A stretch of DNA of 64,000 bases from Centroberyx gerrardi (GCF_048128805.1 NC_135997.1:16576116-16640115); one strand, 5' to 3'; shown: positions 46,975 through 60,075, counted from the first letter of the stretch. The notes: a model not told the origin generated them from the letters alone. Numbers and translations: made by a program.

Positions 46975-47630
46975 CCAGTTAAATGGAAATATCTCCTGCA
47001 TGTGATGCTCTATCTGTCCACTGGATGTCGTTCCCACAAAGTTCCTTAAAGACTTTTGACACTGTAGCTCATAGTATGTTATCTATTATAAATAGCCTAC
47101 CTCTCTGGCCACTGGTAGGTTCCTCTCTAGTTTTAGGCATTCATTTTCAACCATGGTTTTGAACCATCATTTTCAATTTTTACCTCAGCAGCACCCAAGG
47201 TCCCTCAGGGCTCAATTCTAGGCCCCATCTCTTTCCCTCTGCCTGCTCTCACTTGGCAACATCATTTGTAGACATAATGTCTTTTTCCATTGCTATGCAG
47301 ACAATGCCCATTTATACTTCCTGATAGAACCTGGTGCCCCAAACTTAATAACTGCTTAACAGACATCAAGTGTTGGACATCTCAAAACTTTTTACAACTC
47401 AACAATAGCAAATCTGAAATATTCTTATTTGTCCTTCCTAGCTGCAGAAATCTTGTTCTTGAGGATCTTGGTAGTCTATCCTCTAACATGAAGCCAGTGG
47501 TCAGAAACCTACAAGTGATTTCTGACAGTGACTTGACATTTGAAGAACAGGTAACTACTCCAACTTCTTCTATTCCTGCCTATAAGTCACTGTCATGTCT
47601 CCAGCTGTCTTTAAGAACAATAGAGTGATC
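46975..47630 (+). pseudogene. L2-type LINE reverse-transcriptase segment, inverted (plus)
   Basis: The plus strand, with frameshifts, reads LDVVPTKFLKD, FDTVAHSML, KVPQGSILGPISF, CYADN (the YADD catalytic box), then WTSQNFLQLNNSKSEIFLF and SLSSNMKPVVRNLQVISDSD. These are consecutive landmarks of an L2 reverse transcriptase. It is opposite in strand to the L2 pieces on both sides. Many lesions; inactive. Confidence 0.85.
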
Positions 47631-47639
47631 GGTTTAAAA

Positions 47640-48118
47640 TGGCTCATTACGGCAGAATTTTTTAGACAAATTGGATAGTTTCAAGTCAGGACGGGAGATC
47701 TGGAGTCTGGAGTGTTCTATTGTTTTGGTAAAGAAAACCAAGAACTCCTCACACTTGTCTGTGTAGGGTTCAATAGGGGGAGGGATTAACAGCGGAGTAT
47801 TTTACCTTGATCTTTCATAATATCATAGGATTTGTAGCTTGTTTTTTCTTCCAAATGTGTTTCATTTTTTCTACACTCTCTTTTTTGGGGCCCTGTGGCA
47901 TCATTAACCCATGGAGATGGATTAACTGTGTTAACTGACCTGTTTTTCAGGGGTGCAGTAGCATCGAAGGCTGAGAAGCATAAGTCTTTTAAGTCGTTAA
48001 CCAGATTGTTTGTGTGTGCAGAAAGAGCCATATGTCTGTTTTGACTCATTGGGCAAAGGCTAATGAAAATTGAATGAAAATGAAATGAAAAAATAGACCT
48101 AACAACCTGTCTTACCAC
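47640..48118 (-). pseudogene. L2-type LINE, endonuclease-RT linker part of ORF2 (minus)
   Basis: The minus strand reads LVNDLKDLCFSAFDATAPLK, then SPWVNDATGPQKRECRKNE and, after a break, CEEFLVFFTKTIEHSRLQIS. These match the segment just before the RT domain in fish L2 elements (PLKTR...PWLNE...KRxCRKAERKW). Confidence 0.8.
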
Positions 48119-48349
48119 ACATTTGCTCAGATGTATAGTTTATCATGTTTATCATGTGAATCAGTGACCTTGAATCAGAAGGGTCTAGGCTTTGGCAGAC
48201 ACGTGGGATGTTGCTCTCACTGCAAAATACAAGCTTTTTCCACAGATACAATTTTACATTTCCATTTTTAGCATTTATCAATACACAGAAGCTCAATGGT
48301 GGATTCCAGCAGAGTCCAGCAGAGGGAGCTATTCTCCCAAATATGTCCT

Positions 48350-48350
<1 letters not shown>

Positions 48351-48387
<37 letters not shown>

Positions 48388-48391
48388 ACAC
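48351..48391. repeat. (CA)n microsatellite
   Basis: About 20 CA units with one CATACA interruption. Confidence 0.95.
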
Positions 48392-48611
48392 TATGTAGAT
48401 ATGCATACAGTAGGCAGCCTGTTAGACAGGTTACACCCAGAGAGTCTCCCCACCGCCTCAGCCTCACCCAGACTGGAGACTGGTCGTCAGTATGGAGACC
48501 AGTGCCACCCATGCACTTCAAAAGAGATTACCCCGCAATAAAGAAACTCTGTACTGCATTTTTATTTGTCTGAGTGGGGAGTGGGGCTAGACAGTGATAG
48601 AACAAATAAGC

Positions 48612-48643
48612 AAACAGCCTATGTGAAAACACATAGGCTGTTT
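48612..48643. repeat. Hairpin, 14-bp perfect arms and AAAA loop
   Basis: AAACAGCCTATGTG at 48612-48625 pairs exactly with 48630-48643. Intergenic; no function evident. Confidence 0.85.
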
Positions 48644-49900
48644 AGTTATATAAATAAGTTATATCAGAGACTTAAAACGATGTATGAGATTTCTTATCCA
48701 ACTTGGACTTGGACCTTGAGAAACAGCTCATTAAGTGGGCTACCTTTTTTTTTTAATCACAATATTGTTACAGAGACCATGTTTATTTGTTTTTATATTT
48801 CTGTTTTTCAAAGTGTTGTGTAGGCTACATTGGGCAGATGTGAAAGCCCTCTTCTCTTCCTCCAGAGTTTATAAGGCGTGCAGTCATGAACACCTCTCAG
48901 AATAGTCCATGGAGCCAGCTCAGCGCTCATTGTGTTCAAAAAGGAGCTGGGAAGTTTCTTGGCAGAGGTGGCCACAGTCAAGTAGCTCAAAACACATGGC
49001 TGAAAAAAGAGAAAAACGAAAACAAACAAAAAAAACTCAAACATAAGCAGATTGTGCCTTTGTGCAACTTCTGAATCACTGGTGTTACTTCAAAAGACAT
49101 TTTATTTTCCTTTTGAACATGTGACTTATTAACTAGCAAGCTTGTGGAGAGACACATGGGAGGAAAGACAGACACTGACCTGCATCATAGGTCATGAACT
49201 GGATTTAAACATATGTACTTTAGCCAGTGAGCCACGGGTACTGATAGATTTATCTACCACAGACAGAGTGAAAGCTGCAGTTGATCCTGTTTTTTGGCTA
49301 TATAACCCAACAAGGAGGCTGACCATCTGTATGGCCTGTTGGTCACTGCTGAACTGATGCTCCTTAACTGCTTACAAATTCACCCACACTAACCATTCAC
49401 AAAGAAAAAAAAAAGAAATGAGTGCTCTTTAATTTAAACAAACAAACCAAATACATTGGACACTGATAACACACAGGTTTCATTTAAAAATAGCACATAC
49501 AGAGAAATGTTCAATAGGCTACGTGTTAATAAATGTTGATACAATAATAACAATGGCTCTTCAGAAATAGGAGTTCAGAAAATTCGGATCAGTTCAGAAA
49601 TAAGAGAAAAAAGTACGAAGTTTAAGTAAAAAGAACAAAAATGATTTAAGGAAAACAGTTCTGGTGTTTTAACACGATACTGTACTTTGGCATAAAGTGT
49701 TAGGATGGAGAGTAAGTGAAGAAAAATGTATAACTACAAGAGAGAGCTCAAATTTAAGACGGGAAGGATGTTATGAAGCGTCACTAAATACTTCTGTACA
49801 CTGCGAGCTCCAGTTTGTTGTTCGGAAGAAGTGCAGGTGCGCATGCCCAGTTGTCTCACTCCAAGGAAAAGTCACTAATGAATATTTAAGCGTATTCCGC
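48644..49900. other. Intergenic DNA upstream of the plus-strand first exon
   Basis: AT-rich stretch with no recognised exon or repeat. Confidence 0.5.
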
Positions 49901-49904
49901 GTTT

Positions 49905-50279
49905 AGCGCCGCTGATTGGACCATCCGGGTTAAGTTTCCTGTCTGATGTTTTAGGGCCGATTTTTGAGGCTTTCTCCGTGAAACACATCAACTTCAGTGT
50001 TTGAACAACACTGCTCGCCTCCTGTCACCGCAGTATATAGACCTACTGCCAGTCCGGCCGGCTGCAGAATGGACGGAGGACGCCGCTGAGGAGGAGCATC
50101 CATGCTTTCCGGAGATTATCAGGAATATTTTATGTAGATTTGGATTTGCTCCTGTTTTTGGCTTTAGGTTAAACAACTAGACTTTCTGATACAGTGGTAA
50201 CAGAGCCTCGCACAGTTATTGGATCGCACGGAATACGAATAAGGGGATACTGCAACTGTTCAAGTAAAGGCAGAGGATG
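49905..50279 (+). other. Probable promoter and first exon of an unidentified gene
   Basis: A CpG-rich patch with an inverted CCAAT box (ATTGG, about 49915) is followed by a stretch ending GCAGAGG ATG|GTGAGT at 50279/50280, a near-consensus donor. If this ATG (50277-50279) is the start codon, the first intron follows it directly in phase 0. Two short upstream ORFs are visible: 50069-50089 (MDGGRR) and 50102-50137 (11 codons). Multiple upstream ORFs suggest low or regulated translation. No downstream coding exon was recognised within the remaining 13.7 kb, so the gene cannot be named. Confidence 0.45.
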
Positions 50280-50686
50280 GTGAGTGATATTTAGACTGCT
50301 TTGTATAAGATATTACCGAATTATTATGGCACTTTTTACTTTAGAAAGTAAATATCAGCCTCCCGCATCTTTATATTTAACACAGTGCCTCTATTATTTG
50401 CCTCTACAGCACAGTGGCTATAAAATAATTAGGTCACATGGGGTAATTAAAATATTAAAAAGTCTAAATATTCTAGCAAAAGCATTATGTCAGTCCTGTT
50501 TTGAGTTTTGGCTCCTCAGTTTTTTTCCCCTCAAGTTTCTGTGAGTCTACTGATAGATTGCTTTATTCATGTCTTGCTATGGATAAGTTTGAAAAACATA
50601 TTTTATGGATAATATTTGTTGGCATCACTTTACTTACTGGAGATGACAATTTTTCTATTAGTAATCCCACAATTAGTAAGCATGAC

Positions 50687-50688
<2 letters not shown>

Positions 50689-50727
<39 letters not shown>

Positions 50728-50773
50728 TCTCTCTCTCCTCTCTCTCTCCCTCTCTCTCTCATTCTCTCTCTCC
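50689..50773. repeat. (CT)n microsatellite
   Basis: About 85 bp of CTCT with TTCT and CCCT interruptions. Confidence 0.95.
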
Positions 50774-51020
50774 CTCCACTCTTGACAGTCCTATTCATGG
50801 ACTTTTTATAGGCTGGAGTGAAAGTAATTAGAAAACATTGACCCAGAGCTGTTGAATGTTACTTGCCTTTAAATCCTACAGAGATAATGAATGGCTTCCA
50901 GATAGATATTTTGTCACTAACAACATTAGTCGGATGAATGAGGTCCAGCCCTTTTTTTTTTCTTTTTTGAGGGAAAACCGGTTAGTCATAGAAGAAGAGG
51001 CAGGGAGCGTGTGTGAGGTG

Positions 51021-51022
<2 letters not shown>

Positions 51023-51062
<40 letters not shown>
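51023..51062. repeat. (GT)n microsatellite
   Basis: 20 pure GT units. Confidence 0.95.
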
Positions 51063-51065
<3 letters not shown>

Positions 51066-52715
51066 GCTCGTTCTTCACATGTGCTTGTACATTACATGGA
51101 TACAGGTTTTTCCTGGTTACTGAATGCCATCCCTGCAGCACCTAGAGACACACCTAGAGCAGGTTACTGATCTCAGGAGTTGGTGTGGCCTCCTTTGTAT
51201 TTTGGCAACAATTCCTGAAGCCGCTGTCCTTTGTGGCAGAATTCCCACTGTGGCTTTGGACTGAGAATGGACAGTTGAATCCAGCATAGGAGGAATTAGA
51301 GCTTGTTCCTCATTCCTCTTATCTTTGATATCGTGGCTCGTTCTGTGTTATTGGAGACATCATATTTGGATAAAAGTGTTCTAATTTCTCCTCAAGAACA
51401 CCCCTAGTGCAAAATCTGAATGTTTTTGCAGTTTATATGAAAGATAACAAAGGATACATATGACTGTCCTTAAAGATATGAGGCTCCTGAATGAGTCCAT
51501 GTCTGTTCCCTGTATAATTTTGACATCTTCCAAGCCTGTATTTCTCATAAACACAAACACTGTCTATTTAAAACAGCTGGGCCTGAAACCTGTTATGCAG
51601 TCTCACTTCTGGCTTCTCATTAAACACTGTATTGAACCTGTAGATCTTGTTGGCCACAGGAGATCCCAAGGAATAAAGTTTTACAAAATGCTTGACTTTC
51701 CAGTGCTGTTAGCCTGTTGGTTTGTCAGATCACTTAACAGGTCAATCTTTTTATTCTTCACCCACTTCAAACAGTAAGATTAACTTGCTCTTTGAACTTG
51801 CATTGGTGTAATTGCAATCTCACTTGCACAGTGTAGAGTAGTGGAACTCCGGATCTGTTGAAGTTGGAGATCTTATTATTTTGACTGCAGCTTTCCTTGG
51901 TATTTTCCCTGACATGGTTGCCTAATTTTAGAGTGAATGACCAGGAGCGGTTTTCTTCTTGTGAGGTAACTTCAGTGACAGCAGAAACTAGTCCAAATTC
52001 TCCAGCGATGATAGATTTACTGAATATGATAGTGTTCAGGGAGAAAATGAAACGTCTCGACTCGAAAGAAAGGGAAAGACGTTTCAAGAGTGACTTCTAA
52101 GACTTAGTCCAAAAAAACAAAAAAAAACCTCAGAACCTAGGCTTGCCGTCTGTCTTTCTCTCACCTCTTTTTGGATTAAATGATGTCAAGGAGAGAGAAA
52201 TGGCAGCGTAGCAGTACATGGTTCGTCCTTCTCAAAGACGTTTTAGGCCCAGGAGAGAGCTCCATTAATAACCTAGAGAGAAAAATAGTCAGACTGTCAT
52301 TCTAGCTGTCTGGAATAGCAGACAGCAGCATCGCTCATTGGTTCCTTCTCTGCCAGATGCTGAATAGTAAGTCAGCATGACAGCAGATGGTTTGCATTAG
52401 TTTCTCCTACAGGGAGGTGCATACTCAGTAACCCCCCCCCCCCCCTTATTTCAAAGCTGGTGCTCCATTTTCAGACCCATCACTGCTGTAGAGATTTGCT
52501 CAGGAATTCAAGCCCCACTCTCTAAAAACAGGATGAACACCCATTCTGTGGACCTGGGGAACTCGTTAAGCTTGTCACTGTGGTTCAGTAAACTCACACA
52601 CTTCTCTTTATCAGTTCCATACGTCGTAGTCTTTGTTACAAAGCTGCAACGACATTTTCTCTACTTCGCTGTTTGTGATGATGAACTTCATGAGTGTTGA
52701 CTTATTCTGCTGTTG

Positions 52716-52760
52716 CACTTATTATAAATCGTTTTGGATAAGAGCATCATATAAATTGCA
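52716..52760 (+). mobile_element. SINE tail fragment
   Basis: ATTATAAATCGTTTTGGATA then AGAGCATCATATAAATTG resembles the fish SINE tail ATTGTAAATCGCTTTGGATAAAAGC...; no tRNA head is visible upstream. Confidence 0.55.
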
Positions 52761-55700
52761 CATTGTAAATTTGAGGTGTTTTATAAACTATCATGGAGTT
52801 TGTGAGCTCTGACTTTATATAAATCCGAACATATGTGGCAAATCTAACTCTGGATTTATTGTTTGTTAGTTTACACAAATCACAGCTGAAAATAATGAAT
52901 GAAACATCAAATTGCAAGTATTGCTTTATTTTTGTTTTTACTGGAAATGTAACATTTCCAATAGTTTTATTATTAAGTCTTTGAATTTATTGCAAACAGA
53001 TGTGCTGCCATATTTTCCCCATTTCATTTTTAGTTGTACATGAGCAGATCCAGTAGTGTCCAATGTTCATTACATTACCAAGAAACTAGTTTTCTAGCTT
53101 TGTGTGCCTTTCTCTGAATCTGTGAGGAGATGAGCACCACATTCTATATTGTTTACTTCATCAAGATCTTCATGGCCAAAACATCTTGTTTTTAACATAA
53201 AAGTGAAAAAAGTTCTTTAATGGAAAGAGTGAGGCATCTGTCTTCTACTGTGGATATTTGAACATATTATAGTTGAACAACTGCTCCTGTTGTTAAAACA
53301 CAGTGTTTGCTTCACATAATCCTTCTGCACCTAATCATGATGGCTAAGCATTTTTTCCACCTAAACCAAAGGCTCCTTGGGCTTTACCACTTAGAGCAAA
53401 AAGCATTATTTCATTTTCATCTTTCACCAGTGAGCTGTCCTGTGATAAGATCAAGGCCTCTGATATTCTTCAGACTCTGAAACATGATATTGGAATCTGG
53501 ATAACGGAAGTGGTGAGGTGAGGAGCAGCCAGCTGTTTTTCCCCTCAGTGACTTTATCTGTGTTGGTTTGCTGTGTCTGCAAGTTCACTGTCAGTATAAG
53601 CAGTGAGTCCTGCTCCTCTGGCCAAAGCTCTAGCTCCACATTTTGGTTCTGTTTGTGTGCCTCAGCCTCGCTCCTTCACCACAATCAACAAGACAATCAA
53701 CCAGCGAAGCCTCGTAGCACCCTCTACCCTACTTTACTCCCTACTCAGCTGTATTTCCGCAGTCTCAGCAACTGTTTCCAATTTTCACAGTGAATGATGG
53801 GGAGCGCGCGGCCAGCTCAGTTGATCACCAAAGGTCATCCATGAGGCAACTGAACAGACTTTTAGAGCGTTGTGTGATGTGTTTTCTCCTAGATTACATG
53901 GACGTGTTCCTGTCTGGCCAATAATTACACAGCTGTAATGGTTTATAGAGGTGTCGTATGTGTGTAGAGCAAATTTAATCGCACGCCTTTTCCAGAAATA
54001 TCAGCTCGAAATGTTATGACGGTTTTCATTACAATGGCTTAAGAGCATTTGTAGTTCACTTTTTCCACAGCGTCTTTTAATTCTAAATGGAAAACAGCAG
54101 CCTCATTCAACACAACTGTATCTGTGTGTTTGTGTCTGGCTGTTTATCACCCAGCCGAGGAACTGTACTGGGCTTTCAGGCTTTCTGTTTGCTCACCATT
54201 ACGTAGGCAAACATGCCATGAATACTGTTAGTCCTGAAGACCGCATTCCAGTAGATGGTATTTTCTGATAGGAATAGTTGAATTATTTTTGGCATGCCAT
54301 TGTCCGTGTGGAACGTTATTGCCTCTAACTACTTCAAAAGCTTCAGAGTTAGGGTTGAAGCCAGTTGTCTTTAGCTACTGCTCTCTTACTTCCAACAGAT
54401 AAAGGTAAAGCATAAAGTACTTTATTGTATTTGCTATCATTTGTGTCAACATAATCCTATAAACAGTCATAATGTAATGACTTTTCATGCTTGCTTTGCC
54501 TGTTCTTGGATCATGAGACAAACAATGTCCTGTCCAAACCACCTATTTGCATGTATGACTTCCCCCACCGTGGATGGATGGAGTCAGACTGCCGCAGCTG
54601 TGTTCTGGTTATCTGCCCGGCTGGTTTCCCATCGTCACATGTCAGGTAGTTGTGGGCCTCTGAGTCAGAGGCCGGCCGCTCACTCTGTCCAGTGGAAACC
54701 TGATGTGGCCTTATCTCGTGAGTCACGGCAGCTGTGCCCGAGGTTACTATTGTTTTCACCCTGCTTCCTGTCTCAGAGGAACTCTACTGGCACAGAGAGT
54801 TAAAATGTCTCTTATATGATGATAAATCAGTGTGATTGTATGACAGTATTAGTGGAGCTCACGAGAAGTGTGATTATCATATTGAGTTTTTGTTCTGTGG
54901 GAAAATGACTCAAGGTGGGATGACATCCTTGATTTTGTTTTTTTGTTTTTTCCTTTAAATGAGTTTTTGAAGAGTTAAAACAAATTAAATAAAAAATTGA
55001 ACCTGTATTTATCCAAGCAAAGTTGACTGTGCATGCTTGCTGTATTCTGCTTCACATTCAAACAGTTTCACACATTTATGCACCTGGGAGCCGCTCAGTA
55101 CATCCAGTCTTCTACTGTTGGCCACTAATCGGCTCCACTGGAGCATTTGGTGGTTAAAAGCCTTCACCAATAAGGACTCCACCAATCATAACTAAGCTTT
55201 TTAAATTCATAGCTCAATTGTTAGAAGTTAATATGTCATATAGTCTGCATTGGCAACACAACATTGATTCCTGTCCCTCTTATTTTAGCAGACCTTATCA
55301 GAAAGCCCTAACATACATTTTTTTTTATGTCAAGCAATTAAAGCGATTGAGGCAGGTGTAAAAAATAGAAACAGCTCAGTTGGGTTCATTTTTATTACTT
55401 GAGGAAGGTAGTAATTGAGGAGCTACTAACTGCTGCTGTAACTTGAGGACTTTACAGATATTTTTACTTGGGAAATGTGTCCAAAGGATTGGTCTTACAA
55501 GTGAACATCTCTTGTGATTCATGAATGTATAGGCTGTATTTTTGTAATTTAATTCAGTGTGTATGATATCCACAAAAGATCAAGTCATACATCTGTGTTT
55601 TTGGCTCATAGTTTGGCAATGTGGGAGAAACCCAGAGAACTTTAGGCAGAGACCGACAGGGGACAAGAACTGGGTCGATGGTTTTTTTAAAGGCTTGTCA

Positions 55701-56079
55701 GCTGCTCTGTTCCTCTAGACAGACATGAGCTGAATGACTGGAAACAAAGACAAAATTAGGTGTTTTAAATTAGTTGTCTTTTTGGGAACATGGCCATAGA
55801 GCAATATATCCAGACAAATCAGATGATTAGCTCTGTCACTGACTGCTTGAACAGATGGGTCCCACGGCCACATTAGGGTGAGTCAGTGCTTTCTCATCGC
55901 AGAATCATGCAGTGACTGTCGTGTCTAAATAGTATCTGCTTGAATTTGAGGCTATTTTCACCCATAAACACTTTTTGTCCAGGGTTTTGTACATGCTCAT
56001 CATGCTCACTGAATCTGATACTCTGAGAATACTAACTCGCCTCCAAAAAGTGGTCAGGGTTACCTTTTGGTCTCATATT

Positions 56080-56270
56080 GTTTCTATTGTAAACAGCACA
56101 CTGGACACTGTGGGCTCTGTGCATTGCATTTAAAATGTGCTCTTGCCTATTCTCAAACAGCCAACACTCGGCCCATCCATTGCCATGCTCAGTAACTGTA
56201 GACCTGTTTCTGAGCTCCTATTCTATCTCAAGTATTAGAGAAAGTTGTTTATAGACACTATAAACACAGC
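56080..56270 (+). pseudogene. L2-type LINE fragment
   Basis: The plus strand reads SIVNSTLDTVGSVHCI, then LLPILKQPTLGPSIAMLSNC and RPVSELLFYLKY, matching the L2 ORF2 stretch (IINSSL...VPxxFK...LLKKPxLDP...LSNYRPISNLPFLSK). Short, with stops; inactive. Confidence 0.7.
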
Positions 56271-58821
56271 TGGGACAGTCACATGTAGTTTAACTTTTGA
56301 AAAATAATTCAGGCAATTGGTTTATAACATATTATGGCAATCCCTGAAAAAGTAAACATTTTCTGGTCACGCTTTTTTGAAAAGCATCCTGGGCAGAGAA
56401 GTCACTTTATTACTTTAATGTTATTATGTAATCCACTCTTACAGTTACTAAACTGTTGGCTCCTCTATGTGGATTGCTCTCTATGAATAAAGTAGCAGTA
56501 ACTCCCCAAAACAAATATTGACTGATATAATCAGCTTTGGGTTTGGTTGCCTCTGTTGGATAGCTGATATTATTGATAGAGGTGGATACTTGTGTCACAA
56601 TAAAATGAAAAATGACTTTTTGTTCTTGGCCCTTTGGCATGTCCACTTTGCACTATTGAACGCTCCAACTGGGCAACATGCACCATGCCCTTTACAGGAC
56701 ATGAAAAAAACTCAGCCATATTCACAGAGGGTCTGATTGGAAGGGCTGACTGTGATCACTGCCAAGGAATCTGCAAACTGGCCTTTCCCAAAGAGACCAA
56801 GGCATAATCACAGGAAGTTTTCTTCAAATTTTATTCTGAATCAAGAACAGCAGGATGGATTTAGTTTTGCAAAACATGTTTGACACTGCAGCAAACAAAT
56901 TTAGATTTATGGGAAGTTTATTATACCTAAATTAACAGCATCACAAAAATGTCATGACCAATCTCCAATAACAGTTACTGTATGTTGGCCAGCTAATTTA
57001 TCTGTTAGTAATGCAGTATGTAGTTAGTGAGTATTTGCAGGGTTCTAATTTCAATTGAGAATAAGAAGTACTCCCTCTAACTGTGGGGTGGCCTTTTGCT
57101 GTGCTTTTCTTACCAGCATGGAGTCGGGCTTAGGGATGAACCCTCTGGATTGGAATCCAGCCTTTCCAACCCCGGCCTCAGAGCTCACTGTGGTTCATAA
57201 GTGATATGAAGCCAGGGAAGCAAAACGAGCCAAAGGCAAGCTTAGACCCACCCTTTTATTTTAAGGCACCACCTATAATTTCTTAGATGTCCTATGTCAA
57301 AGTGGCAGACCTCTCTTGCCTTCTTTTTTAGGTGCTTGGGAGGAACACCTCAATAAGAGCCGGGCTCTGTGTGTTTGTTCATTTGTGCGTTTGTGTGTAA
57401 CGCTTTTGGCAATGCACACTGCTTAGGGGGATTACGGTATGTGCTGTTTGGGCTGTGCAGAGCCCCAAGAGACCTGTGTAATGGAAATACAGTGTGCGCT
57501 TGTACACCAGGCAGTACGGTAAAGGTCAAACAGCATCAACCAACTGGAGGCTGGAGCGCTGTACATCCACATACCAGGAAGTAGCTCAGTGATTTTCTAA
57601 CTGTAGTGGCTAAGTCAATCGCATTTGTTCAGCGATTCTCTTAGTTACAACACTGTGCTACCACAGCACTTTGGTGTTAACAGATGCAGTTTTTAAAGTC
57701 AGCGTAGTTTCACTCACTCTAATCATGCATACCCTGCACCCCACCCCGCCACCTGAGCACCTATAAACCGCTAGTGCATTTGTTACACTTCTAAATATGC
57801 AGTCACAGGTTCTGAGGGTTTCAGGTAAAGTGAGTGGGAAGAACTCACAACAATACTGTCATCAACAGTTCTTCATTATAAAAAGTTCTCAGTGTAATCA
57901 ATTTCTTTTGGTGCCATGTGAAATAAAAATTTGTTTAAATCACAAACCTCAATAATCTTTGTAGCACCTCCAAAAAATGTTCTTGAAGGGACTTGAAAAT
58001 TCCAGGCTCTGGAGAACCAGTATTGTTTACAAATACCATACCACTTTTTTTTTTTACAGTGTAGAAAATATGCATTCTGCCCTTGGCTTAAAGCATAGGT
58101 CTGCACGTCTGACCTGCAGTGACCTTTCCCACAATAACTTGAGGCATTCCTGACCCGTGTTGCCCTTGCAGTCTGCAGCAACACTGTGCTCAAGACCCAT
58201 ACTGTTTTGGTACACACAGTAAAACAATTCCTATAGCATTGGTGTGTGTTTTTCAGAGCCATCCCTCACTGTATTCCTTTCAGCAGCTGTTCGGACTGAC
58301 TGGGACTGGGAGGTCCGTTTTTCATGTATCTCTTTTAATGGGGCAATTAGAGCAGACCATAAGCCATGACTGCTGCTGGGCTAAAACCTCTCTGATTCAG
58401 CTGGAAGTTGTCTTGGAGGACGAAGCTTTTGACTTTTGCAATTGACTTCTCTCCTGGCAGTTGGCTCATAAAAACAGCAGCTACTGTAGCCTCTTACTGT
58501 TACAACCAGGGGAATCTCAGTCCCTGATATGAAATGCTGAAGGCTTTTCATGTCAAACGAGCCAAACAGTACTGGTTTAGTCTGTGGATATTCTTCTTGT
58601 TTTACTTCAGAGTATCTTGCATGCCTATTCAATTAGAGCTGCTAATAACAGCTCTACTTGATAGCTATTATACTCTTCTCGCGTCTTCATAAATACAAGA
58701 ATGGACTATCTCCTTATTGAATCCAAATAGATTTTTGTTAGGCTGCAGTTATAGTTTTCTATTTCACCCTGCTGATGAATCGCTCTCATTACTCAAAGGC
58801 CTCTGCAGTTAGCGTTTCAAC

Positions 58822-59612
58822 TAGGGCTGAAACGATTCCTCGAGAAACTCGAGTAACTCGATTACTAAAAATCATCGATGCAAATTCTTTGCATCGAAGC
58901 TTCGTTTAATCCATATAACTATATACACACTCAGTGTTTCGCACGGATGATTATTACTGTTGCACAACGCGCTGGAGAAAGAGAGAGAAAATAGCGAGGG
59001 GCGAAGAGAAGAGACAGGCCAGAGAAAACGACAGAAAGTGTCCAAAGTTTCGGATCCAGTGTTGCCAACTTGGCGACTTTGTCGCTAGACTTAGCGACTT
59101 TTCAGACCCCCCTGGCGACTTTATTTCTCAAAAGCAACTAGCGACAAATCTGCCGACTTTTTCTGACCATGGGAAGCAATGTTAATGTGTTGAATCCCAA
59201 AGCATTTGGCAATAAATTGGTTCGGCTGATGCCGGTTTTCTCTACTTGCTTGTCTAATCCAGAGAGGTCTGACGGTCACAGCGCTTCCCACACACAGTGT
59301 AGCTCCTTCCCTCCGCTGAGAGCAGGGACTGTAGGATAGGGTCCACTTGTAATTGCTACCGGCGTACGCCGAAACTGGCCGGGTGGGCGGAGTCAGCACT
59401 TAATATTAAAACGGGATGAGATGAAGGCTAGTAAAGAATGCACGTTAATTATGGCTATATGTAATGGCTAGTTAAGAACGTAAATCAATATGGTGGCTAG
59501 TTATGATGCCCCTAAGTTAGCTAAGTTTTGCTCAAGAAAATAACCACAGAAAATAAAATGCTGCAGTCAATTTGTGAAAGCCTGAGCTTCATTCATGTTA
59601 TTATTATGATAG

Positions 59613-59649
<37 letters not shown>

Positions 59650-60067
59650 CTCCCCTCACAGTGATGCATAAAATACCCCAGAAAGCAAAATATCAGGTGG
59701 TGTAAGTAGCAATTGGAGCCTAAAATGCACCAGTCCAATACAGCAGGTATATTCAGTTTAGTTTGATTGCAGTGAGTAGGGTCAGCAGGTGTAGGGCAAC
59801 CCTTCAACATAGTAAATAAATGTACATTAGCCAGTCTTATGAACTTGTATGATATTTAGGCCTAGTAATAAATATCAATAATAATAATTATTTCACCTCG
59901 TTTTCAGTAAATCACAGTGTCGTATGGACAGCTTCGTGCGGACAGCTTTTCTCTTTTGTATATTTACTATTGCTCTTTAATAAAGCAAAAGTATTTCTTA
60001 TCCGATTAATCGATGGAATAATCGGTAGAATACTCGATTACTAAAATAATCGATAGCTGCAGCCCTA
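58822..60067. mobile_element. Non-autonomous hAT transposon, 1246 bp
   Basis: Starts TAGGGCTGAAACGATTCC and ends GATAGCTGCAGCCCTA, so the outer 8 bp are inverted repeats. It is flanked by a perfect 8-bp duplication GTTTCAAC at 58814-58821 and 60068-60075, the hallmark of hAT insertion. Subterminal sequence is rich in TCGA/ATCGAT words (ACTCGAGTAACTCGATTAC near the left end, AATCGATGG and AATCGATAG near the right). It carries a (CA)n tract and no intact transposase. Perfect duplications suggest a fairly recent insertion. Confidence 0.88.
59613..59646. repeat. (CA)n microsatellite inside the hAT element
   Basis: About 17 pure CA units. Confidence 0.95.
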
Positions 60068-60075
60068 GTTTCAAC

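Larger units (their letters stand above)
50280..58813 (+). other. Putative long first intron / noncoding DNA
   Basis: No exon recognised on either strand. Contents are microsatellites, a C run at 52432-52445, a SINE tail at 52716-52760 and an L2 fragment near 56080-56270. Confidence 0.45.

Noticed and set aside
48208..48573. Overlapping ORFs across the (CA)n tract
   Set aside because: The frames are kept open by the THTHTH/HTHTHT repeat translation and have no other support.
51460..51777. 105-codon plus-strand frame in the putative long intron
   Set aside because: AT-rich composition, no splice sites of quality and no recognisable domain.
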